DNA of 64,000 nt from CAVYXA01 sp963846775 (lineage in GTDB: Bacteria; Verrucomicrobiota; Verrucomicrobiia; Chthoniobacterales; UBA10450). The stretch is from the NCBI GenBank assembly GCA_963846775.1, contig CAWJXB010000006.1, positions 2,170,001 to 2,234,000 of the forward strand, written 5' to 3'. The notes under the pieces are model-generated. The model was not told where the DNA came from, did not search any database, and was given only the letters and a program-made list of their open reading frames with translations. Position numbers and translations under genes: made by a program. Of the stretch, positions 54,973-62,789 are shown piece by piece; the first letter of the stretch is position 1; every line of letters begins with the position of its first letter.

Positions 54973-56755
54973 TAAAGGTAGGTTAACAATCGGACTTTCA
55001 GACGCAGGTATTGTTACCTGTTGCGTAAGGAATAATCCGGCCGCTTGGGCGCAAGCTCGTCTCCTTCTTTTAGAGCGCACAACAGTTTCAGAGCATGTCG
55101 GTGAAGAATGCCTTCAGGTTCCTTGGTGGGAATTCGCGCCCCTACTTCCGAAAATTCAATTCATCGCCAATCTTTTCCCTGATCTAAGTATCGAGGTCGA
55201 CGACCGCTCTCGTGATCTTATAAAGCGATCCGTTCATGCAGCGGAATTAGTCGAGCACCCAGAGGAGGCAGAGGCGGTTACCGAACGTGAATTACTTGAA
55301 GTGCTCAAGGAAGTTGGATGGTCGGCAGACCGTTTACTGACGGCCAATCAACTCAAGAACGTTTTGAAATTGGTGTCTTTGCCAAACGCGGCGACGTTCT
55401 CCGTTCCTGGTGCCGGAAAAACCACGGAGGCACTGGCGACGTTTTCATTTAGAACACGGCTTAATCGAAACCTCCTTGTTGTCAGCCCGAAAAACGCTTT
55501 TGCAGCATGGGATGAACAAGTAGCCGCGTGTCTACCGTTGCTCAATGTCACTAGACTCGTCGGAGGACGTGCAAATATCGAGAGATTACTCGGAGCCAAT
55601 CCGAAGATATCGATCATCACGTACAGCCAGCTCGTTAACACTACAGATATCGTCCAAAGATTTTTGGCGAACCACATGTCCGTAGTTTTTTTAGACGAGA
55701 GCCACAAAATCAAAGGAGGCGAGCATCGAGCTTGGGCATCTGCGGCACTCAGCATTAGCCATCTGCCAGAATGGAAATTGTTGATGTCGGGAACGCCGAT
55801 GCCAAACGCACCAGAGGATTTGATTCCGCAAATCCGTTTTCTTTATCCGAACCTCGGTGCAGTGGAAGATCCCGTCACCACAATTCAACGGTTCTTTGTT
55901 CGAACGACAAAGGCAGAGCTCGGCCTCCCGCCTGTTGAGTCGAAAGGTATCCCGATCCCACTAACGGATGCACAAGCGCGCATTTATCGGCTGTGCGCCA
56001 AAGAAGTCTATCGTGATGCCGAAAAAGCTCTTCGCAGCAAAGACAAGAACGTATTAAGAAGCTTTGGTCGCAGCTACTTGATTCTCCTTCAATTGGTTTC
56101 GAACCCGTCACTTTTGGCTGCGCATCAGGGCCGTTTGGACGACGAATATCTCATCGAATGCCTTCAGTCAGACAGTCCGAAAATAGCCTACATTTGCTAT
56201 CGAGCCCGTCAGCTTGCCGCAGAAGGACACAAGATTCTCATCTGGAGTGGATTTGTTCAGAACGTCGAACTTATCGCAGAACGTCTTGCTGATTTAGGAG
56301 CCGATTACATCCATGGCGGTGTTGAAACAGGTAGCGAGGAAGAAGACAATACGCGGGAAAATAAGATCGCACGATTTCACAACGATCCGCGCGCAATGGT
56401 TCTTGTTGCCAATCCAGCCGCTTGCTCGGAAGGAATCTCGTTACACACAGTTTGCCACCATGCGCTTTATTTAGATCGTAATTATAACGCGGCACAGTTT
56501 CTTCAATCGGCCGACAGGATACATCGCCTCGGATTAGATCCGAATCAGACGACGTTTATCGAATTCGCGTTCAGCCCCGGCACGATCGATGAGTCTGTGA
56601 ACAGACGATTAGGTTTTAAAATCGGCCAGATGGAACAGGCACTCCGTGATCCATCGATTGGTCTCCCAACTCACTGGTTCGACGATCTCGAGGAATTACC
56701 CGATGCCGAAGACATCAAAGACCTATTGGAGACACTCCGCGGAAACGAATTATGA
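54965..56755 (+). CDS. SNF2/SF2-type helicase of the defence island
   Basis: 596 aa. After a unique N-terminal domain of about 130 residues, motifs of a Swi2/Snf2-like ATPase appear: Walker A SVPGAGKTTE (146-155), Walker B LDESHKIK (243-250), SGTPMPNAPEDL (275-286), and in the second RecA half QSADRIHRLG. There is no nuclease domain. Such translocases usually move on DNA or remodel nucleoprotein. ATG 54965 overlaps the previous stop and the next gene starts at its own stop (ATGA), so three modules are translationally linked. Confidence 0.88.
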   Translation: MPDKGRLTIGLSDAGIVTCCVRNNPAAWAQARLLLLERTTVSEHVGEECLQVPWWEFAPLLPKIQFIANLFPDLSIEVDDRSRDLIKRSVHAAELVEHPEEAEAVTERELLEVLKEVGWSADRLLTANQLKNVLKLVSLPNAATFSVPGAGKTTEALATFSFRTRLNRNLLVVSPKNAFAAWDEQVAACLPLLNVTRLVGGRANIERLLGANPKISIITYSQLVNTTDIVQRFLANHMSVVFLDESHKIKGGEHRAWASAALSISHLPEWKLLMSGTPMPNAPEDLIPQIRFLYPNLGAVEDPVTTIQRFFVRTTKAELGLPPVESKGIPIPLTDAQARIYRLCAKEVYRDAEKALRSKDKNVLRSFGRSYLILLQLVSNPSLLAAHQGRLDDEYLIECLQSDSPKIAYICYRARQLAAEGHKILIWSGFVQNVELIAERLADLGADYIHGGVETGSEEEDNTRENKIARFHNDPRAMVLVANPAACSEGISLHTVCHHALYLDRNYNAAQFLQSADRIHRLGLDPNQTTFIEFAFSPGTIDESVNRRLGFKIGQMEQALRDPSIGLPTHWFDDLEELPDAEDIKDLLETLRGNEL

Positions 56756-57618
56756 TTCGGTCTGTTGGAACCCTCTATGCAATTCAAGATTTGTTCGATC
56801 ATCTTGAACAGCATTTGATTGCTAAGGATGAATTTCTCGCTGGTTTCTCAAAGTACGGTACGTCGACTGCGCTCGATGTGTACGACACCGCGTCTGACCT
56901 GAGTTGGATATGTACGGCTGACAGCGGGCAACTCGTTCCGACTCTAATTGGCAAAGAAGCAAATCAAGGAATAGATCGTCCCTCGAAACTTCGGTGCCAG
57001 CTTGCGAAAATCATTGAAGCGAATCACCCCACGTGGGCAGCTCTGCTGCCGAAAGGTCGAAAAGAAGCAGTAGCTGGATTCCCTGAAGAGATTAGGCAGT
57101 GTTTCGATGAAGCTCTTTTGCTTGGGGAAATTAATGAGGACGTTGTTTTGTGGTGGGCTCGATCATCAAGCGTCATGCGCGCAATTGCACAGCGCATGCG
57201 TGTTGCTACTGGCGTGCGCGGCGAAAGAAAAAGCCTCTTCTACGAGTATCAACGCACAGGACATACGCCACGTTGGCAAGGTTTTGAAACGAGCTATGCA
57301 GGTTACGACGTCTTGTCTGTACGCGATAACCAGCATCAAGAAGCCCTCAAAATCGAGGTAAAAGCGTCAGACAGAAATTTCCGCTATGCAGAAATCCATC
57401 TTACTGAACACGAGTGGATCACCGCTAGTAAATCGGTCGGAAGCTACTTATTTCATATATGGCTATTCGATGAAGCGCAGCCGCGGTTGTTTATAGTCGA
57501 TAGCAGTACAATCATTGCACACGTTCCAACTAATCAAGGCCGAGGGCGTTGGCGAGATACTGCAATCCCACTTGGTGCGATTACGCACCCGTCGCAGGCG
57601 GTAGTCGTTCCGGATTGA
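56752..57618 (+). CDS. NOV_C/DUF3883-like putative nuclease protein
   Basis: 288 aa. The C-terminal half, from about residue 155 (GERKSLFYEYQR) to GYDVLSVRDNQHQEALKIEVKAS and YLFHIWLF, resembles the NOV C-terminal (DUF3883) domain. E158, D186, E202 and K204 (ExK in IEVKA) are arranged like a PD-(D/E)xK nuclease core. The N-terminal 150 residues are mostly helical and unknown. It ends the island and overlaps the convergent acyltransferase gene by 38 bases. It overlaps the helicase start-stop (ATGA). Confidence 0.75.
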   Translation: MIRSVGTLYAIQDLFDHLEQHLIAKDEFLAGFSKYGTSTALDVYDTASDLSWICTADSGQLVPTLIGKEANQGIDRPSKLRCQLAKIIEANHPTWAALLPKGRKEAVAGFPEEIRQCFDEALLLGEINEDVVLWWARSSSVMRAIAQRMRVATGVRGERKSLFYEYQRTGHTPRWQGFETSYAGYDVLSVRDNQHQEALKIEVKASDRNFRYAEIHLTEHEWITASKSVGSYLFHIWLFDEAQPRLFIVDSSTIIAHVPTNQGRGRWRDTAIPLGAITHPSQAVVVPD

Positions 57619-58696
57619 TCGCGAGTCCGGGCTTCTCACGCGCCTCGCGTGCTGCAGTAAGTTCCCGCCGAGCAATTCGGTGGCGGAGCTGAAGGAACGG
57701 GCGTTCCACTGTGATAAAGAGAATGGCGGCGGCGAGGTAGACGCAGATTTGAACGCCGAGAAGCGCGGGCGCGGAGGTAAGTTCGATGTTATGACTGGTG
57801 CAGAACTGTTCGACCGCGTGAATAACGAGTTTCTGAATCAGATAGGCGCTGTAGGCGATGCTGGCGATGAAGGCCGCGCCGGGAATTGCAACTCGACGAA
57901 ACAGTAGTCGCGGACTGACGGCGCAAACAAGGAGCCCGGCCATGCCCACGGCGATAAGTGGGAATTGCCAGACGCACGCAGAGAGCGTGAGGTTTTCGGT
58001 TTCGCCGAGATATAACGCGTAAGCGATTAGTCCGAGCGCGGGCAACCAAAGCCAGGGTGCGCAATTGACGATGCGTTGCCACCAGGTCGGTCGAAATTTC
58101 TCAATCGCCGCCAGAACGACGCCGAACACCAGCGGATCGAGGCGGGTCCAGGTTGGATAATAGATCCACGCTTGAAAACCGCGGAACGATACGCCGCCGC
58201 CATCAACTGATGGATTCTGTGCAGCCAGAAAAGCGCGTAAGCCGATGCCGCCAAAAACGATCAGGCATGGAATGATGATTGCTGCGCGAGGACGCCGAAA
58301 GAGAAAGAGTAAAAGAAAAGGTAGCGCGAGATAGAATTGGTCCTCGACCGCGAGGGACCAGGCATGTGAGAAAGCGGTTCCGCCATGAAGCGCAATGTTT
58401 TGCACCGACAACAGAAATTTCCAGAGTGGCTGCGCCATTTCGGAATATTCGCGCCACGACGGCAGCAAAAAATAAACCGCGAGCACGACGAAGTAGGCCG
58501 GCATGATTCGTAACGCGCGCCGGGTGAAGAACCGGCCGAGCTTGATCCGCTGATCGCGCGCAAGCGGGGCGAGCAGTTGGCCGCCGATCAAATAACCGCT
58601 AAGGACAAAGAAGAGATCGACACCGATCCAGCCGAAACGGTCCACGCGGCCGGGCAATTTGAATCCGAAAAGCGCAGCGTGATAAACGACCACCAC
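57581..58696 (-). CDS. Acyltransferase family 3 (OafA/YrhL-like), 5' end disrupted
   Basis: Integral membrane O-acyltransferase of at least 371 aa with about ten helices. FGWIGVDLFFVLSGYLIGGQLL and RRALRIMPAYFVVL are family motifs, and HAWSLAVEDQFYLALPF holds the conserved SLAVE. The expected opening (QPGLDLLRALAIIVVVVYH, about 58694-58745) is read in the same frame upstream, but no ATG, GTG or TTG precedes it before a stop at about 58930. The gap is filled with dispersed repeat E. It may use a rare start or be dead. It would acetylate a surface glycan. Confidence 0.8.
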   Translation of the reverse strand: MVVVYHAALFGFKLPGRVDRFGWIGVDLFFVLSGYLIGGQLLAPLARDQRIKLGRFFTRRALRIMPAYFVVLAVYFLLPSWREYSEMAQPLWKFLLSVQNIALHGGTAFSHAWSLAVEDQFYLALPFLLLFLFRRPRAAIIIPCLIVFGGIGLRAFLAAQNPSVDGGGVSFRGFQAWIYYPTWTRLDPLVFGVVLAAIEKFRPTWWQRIVNCAPWLWLPALGLIAYALYLGETENLTLSACVWQFPLIAVGMAGLLVCAVSPRLLFRRVAIPGAAFIASIAYSAYLIQKLVIHAVEQFCTSHNIELTSAPALLGVQICVYLAAAILFITVERPFLQLRHRIARRELTAAREAREKPGLAINPERLPPATGA

Positions 58697-58831
58697 AATG
58701 ATGGCGAGCGCGCGCAGAAGATCGAGTCCGGGCTGGCGTTCGCGATTTTGAAAACGCGGATCGATTTCGTGGTGAGTCTTCGATCCGATTGGCGTTGCAG
58801 TCTCAGTTGCGGACTGATGAATGCGCGAAAA

Positions 58832-58920
58832 TTGAAACTCGCTCGTTGCCCCAAGTCGCTCGCCGCTACCCGTCGCGGCTTTACCTTCTATGTCGATGAT
58901 CCCATCACCTCCGTTGCAGA
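58832..58920. repeat. Dispersed repeat E, copy 1
   Basis: Blocks attgaaactcgctcgttgcc, tcgctcgccgctaccc, gactttaccttctatg-like ggctttaccttctatgtcg and gatcccatcacctcc. Copies at 59175, 59871 and 60871 share the same order. It reaches into the frame before the acyltransferase. Confidence 0.6.
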
Positions 58921-59022
58921 GTCATTAATCATAGTTCGCCGATTCCGGCCAAATCTTTCGATAATTATTCGCGCGGAGTCGAGGCGTGTACGTGTTATCA
59001 CGAGGGCGATTTCACAAATGCT

Positions 59023-59100
59023 GTAGCCACCGGCCTGTGGCCGGTTCAGCTCGGCGCTGCTGTTCACATCCCGGGAGACGGCCCACAGGGCCGTGGCTAC
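59023..59100. repeat. Paired REP hairpins (BIME-like)
   Basis: GTAGCCAC (59023-59030) and GTGGCTAC (59093-59100) are inverted copies. Each carries its own small hairpin, CCGGCC-TGT-GGCCGG and GGCCC-ACA-GGGCC. The 58.92-59.17 kb region has no gene. Confidence 0.6.
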
Positions 59101-59174
59101 ATCCCCTTTTTGCAGCGAAGCGTTGCCACAACCAAACACCGATGAACACCAGTGCGGAATGCGCGGACGTTGAA

Positions 59175-59345
59175 TTTGAAACTCGCTCGTTGCCCAACTT
59201 GCTCGTCGCTACCCTCGCGACTTTACCTTGATCACTCGCACTGCCCCGTGCTTGCGCCAGCTACCCTAGCTGCGTTGCCGTCTACCCGCGCGATTCCCGA
59301 TCGCGACGTGTTCTATGTCGCTGATCCCATCAGCTCCATTGCAAG
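59175..59345. repeat. Dispersed repeat E, copy 2, with the 59.2-kb duplication
   Basis: tttgaaactcgctcgttgcc and gctaccctcgcgacttt are as in copies 1 and 3, and are joined to text shared only with copy 4 (60871). Confidence 0.6.
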
Positions 59346-59446
59346 CAGGCCACACTGCAAACATCTTCCAGGAATGACTCCAGGGTTTGCGGCGGGGTTG
59401 GTTATTCCCGATCTGTGGCAACAGGAGGCAGTGCGCGCGTTGCAAC
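59221..59446 (+). repeat. 226-bp near-identical copy of 60992-61218
   Basis: Aligned by eye, the two differ by one inserted A and two substitutions around the start codon of the helicase gene. The copy stops right after GCGCGTTGCAAC, in the 24th codon of the helicase. Confidence 0.85.
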
Positions 59447-59499
59447 CTCCACATTTGACGATTCTAGTCAGTCGCGGTACGACAAGCTATGGCGCATAA
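59374..59499 (+). pseudogene. Truncated duplicate of the 61.1-kb helicase N-terminus
   Basis: A 41-codon frame reads MTPGFAAGLVIPDLWQQEAV then RALQ, the same as codons 1-24 of the helicase at 61146 apart from two changes. It departs at 59447 and ends after 17 unrelated codons. It cannot make an active helicase. Confidence 0.75.
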
Positions 59500-59839
59500 G
59501 TGTACTTCACCTGATTGTGAGTTTTCTCTTCCGGATACCTATCCGCTGGATAAATGCCCGTGGCATATGGTACCTGGTCGCGGGCCAGTAAAAATTGCAG
59601 CGGCACTGGCAGTTGCCGCCGCTGGTTTGGGCGGTGGTCTTGCCTATAAAAAGTACAAGACCTATTTGCACGAGAAGCAGCTGCGTAAGGAACGCAAGGA
59701 ACGTCGTCAGCGCGCTGCGTCCGCTTCCGAACAGGAGCATAAAGTCCGTGCTGTTCGTAACGGAGCTGTTCCAAAGTCTCGGAAACGGCCACGCAAACGA
59801 AAAACAGCCGCGACGAAATCGAAGCCAGCAGCGGAGTAG
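59489..59839 (+). CDS. Small membrane protein with a Zn-ribbon-like N-terminus
   Basis: 116 aa. The N-terminus has CTSPDCEFSLPDTYPLDKCPWH, a C-x4-C-x12-C-x2-H pattern that could hold a metal. One membrane helix follows (VKIAAALAVAAAGLGGGLAY, about 34-53), then a strongly basic tail (KERKERRQRAAS to RKRPRKRKTAATK). The ATG overlaps the end of the duplicated helicase fragment. No family is recognised. Codon use looks like a real gene. Confidence 0.5.
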   Translation: MAHKCTSPDCEFSLPDTYPLDKCPWHMVPGRGPVKIAAALAVAAAGLGGGLAYKKYKTYLHEKQLRKERKERRQRAASASEQEHKVRAVRNGAVPKSRKRPRKRKTAATKSKPAAE

Positions 59840-59870
59840 GCGTTTGATTTCAGCCACGGATGAACACGGA

Positions 59871-59955
59871 GTTGAAACTCGTTCGTTTCCCAACTCGCTC
59901 GCCGCTACCCTCGCGACTTTACCTTCTATGTCCCTGATCCCATCAGCTCCATTGA
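59871..59955. repeat. Dispersed repeat E, copy 3
   Basis: gttgaaactcgttcgtttcc, aactcgctcgccgctaccct, cgcgactttaccttctatg and gatcccatcagctccattg. The stretch 59956-60053 after it holds a gtgacaagtgacc-type tandem text and no gene. Confidence 0.6.
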
Positions 59956-60053
59956 CACGGATTTATTTCTCCTGAGTTCTCACTACGGCGAGTCTGCGAG
60001 CTGACGGGGCAGCCAGTGACAAGTGACCCGTGACGGGTGACAAGTGCGCCACC

Positions 60054-60278
60054 TTACCTCTTCTTGCGATAGCGCTCTGATTTTTCCCGAACGACAGCCG
60101 GGCGTTTGGAATTTCTCTTCACCGGATAGGAAAACTTTGTTTTGGAAGTCGACCTTTTGGATTGCGGATCGATCACGCAGGCTTGTCGCACATCGAAATA
60201 ATCGAGCACGTCCTCACCTCGATTGAACTTTTCCTCGAGGTTCCTTGCTGTCGTAGCGTCAGCCTGCGATTTTTTCAT
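60054..60278 (-). CDS. Small basic protein with an antitoxin-like N-terminus
   Basis: 74 aa. ARNLEEKFNRGEDVLDYFDV near the N-terminus resembles the opening of BrnA/CopG-type antitoxins ('EFDxGEDVxxYFDxSKA'), but the usual ribbon-helix-helix part is missing; instead a Lys/Arg-rich tail follows (SKRSTSKTKFSYPVKRNS). It begins 36 bases after hicA on the same strand and may be part of the same unit. The assignment is tentative. Confidence 0.45.
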   Translation of the reverse strand: MKKSQADATTARNLEEKFNRGEDVLDYFDVRQACVIDPQSKRSTSKTKFSYPVKRNSKRPAVVREKSERYRKKR

Positions 60279-60314
60279 AGGTGTCGATCTCGCTTGGAGT
60301 GGATGACATCAATT

Positions 60315-60527
60315 TCAGAGAAGATCCTTGAATTGCTCGATGGTCAGGCCGGCGTCGCGGACGATCGCCGCCATCGTATAAGCGTCGACCGGATTGTTTC
60401 GTGGCACCACAACTCGTGTCGTGCCTTTCGACATGAAAACATGTTTGCCTTGCCGATCAATCCGGAATCCGGCTTTCTCCAGCGCTTTGATCGCGCGCAG
60501 ATGATTTACGCCGGGAAGTTTCGGCAT
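60315..60527 (-). CDS. hicA: HicA-type mRNA interferase toxin
   Basis: 70 aa. PKLPGVNHLRAIKALEKAGF, RQGKHVFMSKG with the conserved catalytic histidine, and VVVPRNNPVDAYTMAAIVRDAGL fit the HicA fold (dsRBD-like, YcfA family), which cleaves mRNA. The ATG is three bases after the hicB stop, as usual for a hicBA pair. Confidence 0.9.
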   Translation of the reverse strand: MPKLPGVNHLRAIKALEKAGFRIDRQGKHVFMSKGTTRVVVPRNNPVDAYTMAAIVRDAGLTIEQFKDLL

Positions 60528-60530
60528 TAA

Positions 60531-60737
60531 CTAAGTCGTGACGACTTCCATCTCGCGGATTTCACAACGCGTTTCCGGTTCGCCATAGAGATCAATGTAA
60601 CCGCGAATCGCGTCCTCGATGTTTTCGAGGGCTTCGTCGACATTCGCGCCTTGGGAATGACATCCTGGCAGCTCCGGACAACTTACTGACACACCTTCAT
60701 CGTGTTCCAGGAGCGTGACATGAAATTTTCGCTTCAC
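60531..60737 (-). CDS. hicB: HicB-type antitoxin
   Basis: 68 aa from GTG 60737 (KRKFHVTLLEHDEGVSVSCP). SCPELPGCHSQGANVDEALENIEDAI is the partial RNase-H-fold core of HicB, which binds HicA. No C-terminal DNA-binding domain is visible, so this is a short HicB. The frame is open to an ATG at 60815, but that extension does not look conserved. It precedes hicA on the same strand. Confidence 0.88.
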   Translation of the reverse strand: MKRKFHVTLLEHDEGVSVSCPELPGCHSQGANVDEALENIEDAIRGYIDLYGEPETRCEIREMEVVTT

Positions 60738-60870
60738 AGCAGAAGCGTATCCTTGGCGCGCAAAGGCGTCAATCGACAGACGAGGAACCCAATCAATCAC
60801 CTGTGCATGATTCAATTCTGCATCGAATCGGCGTGAATTTCTGCAGAAGCGCGCGCCAGATCCCTATCCC

Positions 60871-61112
60871 GATTGAAACTCGCTCGCTGCCCACATTGAC
60901 TCATGTGCTCCCGCCCATTTCGACCTCTCAGTTTGCCCATCCATGTCGCTCGCGTCCCCGCGGCTCCATTCGCTCGCTCCTACCCTCGTCACTTTACCTT
61001 GATCACTCGCACTGCCCCGTGCTTGCGCCAGCTACCCTAGCTGCGTTGCCGTCTACCCGCGCGATTCCCGATCGCGACGTGTTCTATGTCGCTGATCCCA
61101 TCAGCTCCATTG
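60871..61112. repeat. Dispersed repeat E, copy 4, upstream of the helicase
   Basis: gattgaaactcgctcgctgcc, then ctcctaccctcgtcacttt and gctgatcccatcagctcc, with extra internal text. Its right part (60992 onward) is the source or target of the 226-bp duplication. The 60738-61145 gap holds only this. Confidence 0.6.
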
Positions 61113-61145
61113 CAAGCAGGCCACACTGCAAACATCTTCCAGAGA

Positions 61146-62789
61146 ATGATTCCAGGGTTTGGGGCGGGGTTGGTTATTCCCGATCTGTGGCAACAGGAGG
61201 CAGTGCGCGCGTTGCAACAGGGAAAAGACGTGGTGGTGCAGGCGCCGACAGGATCGGGCAAGACTTACATCTTCGAGCTGCTTTATCCGAACCTGAAAAC
61301 TCAGGCGGTGTTCACCGTCCCGACCCGCGCACTCGCTAACGATAAATTATCGGAATGGCGCGCGCGCGGCTGGGATGTCGGCATATCCACGGGTGACGTC
61401 GCGCTAAATCTCGACGCGAAGGTTGTGGTCGCGACGCTCGAGACACAGCGCGGGCGGTTTCTCCGCGGCGAAGGCCCGGGTCTCCTGGTCATGGATGAAT
61501 TTCAAATGCTGGGCGATCCGATGCGGGGCGTGCATTACGAGCTCGCCGTCGCTCTCGCACCGAAAGCAACACAGTTGCTCTTTTTGAGCGGGAGCGTGGC
61601 CAACCCGCGCGACGTGGTCGCCTGGCTGCAACGCATCGGACGTCACGCCGTCCTCATCGAACATAAGACGCGACCGGTGCCGCTGGAGGAAACTGATCTC
61701 GGAAATTTGCCGGATTCCCAATTTGTTCAGTCGCGCAGTCCGAGCCCCCGGACGGGCGGATCTTTCTGGCCGCGCATGATTGGCCGCGCCATGCGCGCGG
61801 ACCTCGCTCCGGTGTTGGTGTTCGCGCCGCGTCGCGCCGCTGCCGAACAGATCGCGCAAGCCATCGCGTCGGCCCTGCCGGTGCGCGACCCGCTGCGACT
61901 GACCCCGGCCCAGGAAGCAACCGCGGGGAAGAGCCTGACGAAACTCTTGCGGAATCGTGTGGCGTATCATCACAGCGGACTCAGTTACGCCGCGCGCGCC
62001 GGCGTGGTGGAATCGCTCGCCAAAGCGGGACAACTCAACGTCGTCGTCGCGACGATGGGACTTGCCGCCGGGATCAATTTTTCGATGCGCTCGGTGATCG
62101 TGACCGATCGACGTTATTTCGCCGGCAATTTCGAGCGCCAGGTCGAAGCGGACGAGCTTCTCCAGATGTTTGGTCGCGCCGGCCGCCGTGGTCTCGATGA
62201 AGTCGGTCACGCGCTTTACACGAACGATCTGCCGCGGTTGAGCGACACAAAAGCGCGCCAGCTGAGACGCGCAGCCCAGGTTGATTGGCCCAGTCTGATA
62301 AGCGTGATGCATGCGGCCAAACAGCGCGGCGAACAACCGTTCGCGGCGGCGGTGGAACTGACCCACTCATTGTTCAGCGTGCAACGCGTGCCGCTCGGCG
62401 TCGAACACTCACTCGATAGCGGGCCGCGGCCGTGTGGACTTTGGGTGACCGATGAGCGCGCGCGGTTCGTCCGGCGCGGAATGATCGAGATGCTGAATTC
62501 GCGCGAAGAATGGGAAGCGAAACCGGCGGCAGAAAGTGTGATGCTCGGTCGCGCTTTTGTGCGCGAAAACGATCGGTGGCGACGGGCGCTGACCGTGCCG
62601 CGTATGCTCGATGGGGTCGGCACGGGAAATCTCTGCCGGCTGCGCGAGCAGAACCATTATGGGCGCGAGTTGCCGGTCGCGACGGTGCTCGCTTCGGGAG
62701 AGGCGGCATTGGTGAAATGGCTTCGAAGAGAGACTAAAGCCACGGGAAAAACGTCCAACGCCCAACGCCCAACGCTCAACACCCAATGA
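61146..62789 (+). CDS. Ski2-like DEAD/DEAH-box helicase
   Basis: 547 aa SF2 helicase. Walker A APTGSGKTYIFELL starts at 33, motif Ia VPTRALANDK at about 58, Walker B VMDEFQML (115-122, DEFQ), motif III FLSGSVANP, and in the second half NVVVATMGLAAGINFSMRSVI and QMFGRAGRRGLDE (motif VI), as in the Ski2/Mtr4/HelS group. It probably unwinds nucleic acid. The last 14 or so residues (GKTSNAQRPTLNTQ) come from a CCAACGCCCAAC repeat, so the tail is repeat-made. The stop overlaps the next start (ATGA). Its 5' end is duplicated at 59.2 kb. Confidence 0.88.
   Translation: MIPGFGAGLVIPDLWQQEAVRALQQGKDVVVQAPTGSGKTYIFELLYPNLKTQAVFTVPTRALANDKLSEWRARGWDVGISTGDVALNLDAKVVVATLETQRGRFLRGEGPGLLVMDEFQMLGDPMRGVHYELAVALAPKATQLLFLSGSVANPRDVVAWLQRIGRHAVLIEHKTRPVPLEETDLGNLPDSQFVQSRSPSPRTGGSFWPRMIGRAMRADLAPVLVFAPRRAAAEQIAQAIASALPVRDPLRLTPAQEATAGKSLTKLLRNRVAYHHSGLSYAARAGVVESLAKAGQLNVVVATMGLAAGINFSMRSVIVTDRRYFAGNFERQVEADELLQMFGRAGRRGLDEVGHALYTNDLPRLSDTKARQLRRAAQVDWPSLISVMHAAKQRGEQPFAAAVELTHSLFSVQRVPLGVEHSLDSGPRPCGLWVTDERARFVRRGMIEMLNSREEWEAKPAAESVMLGRAFVRENDRWRRALTVPRMLDGVGTGNLCRLREQNHYGRELPVATVLASGEAALVKWLRRETKATGKTSNAQRPTLNTQ

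Noticed and set aside
51588..57618. Assignment of the island to DISARM, BREX or Dnd
   Set aside because: Their marker genes (DUF1998, PLD, PglZ, DndACDE) are not seen; only a methyltransferase and an SNF2-type helicase are shared with DISARM.
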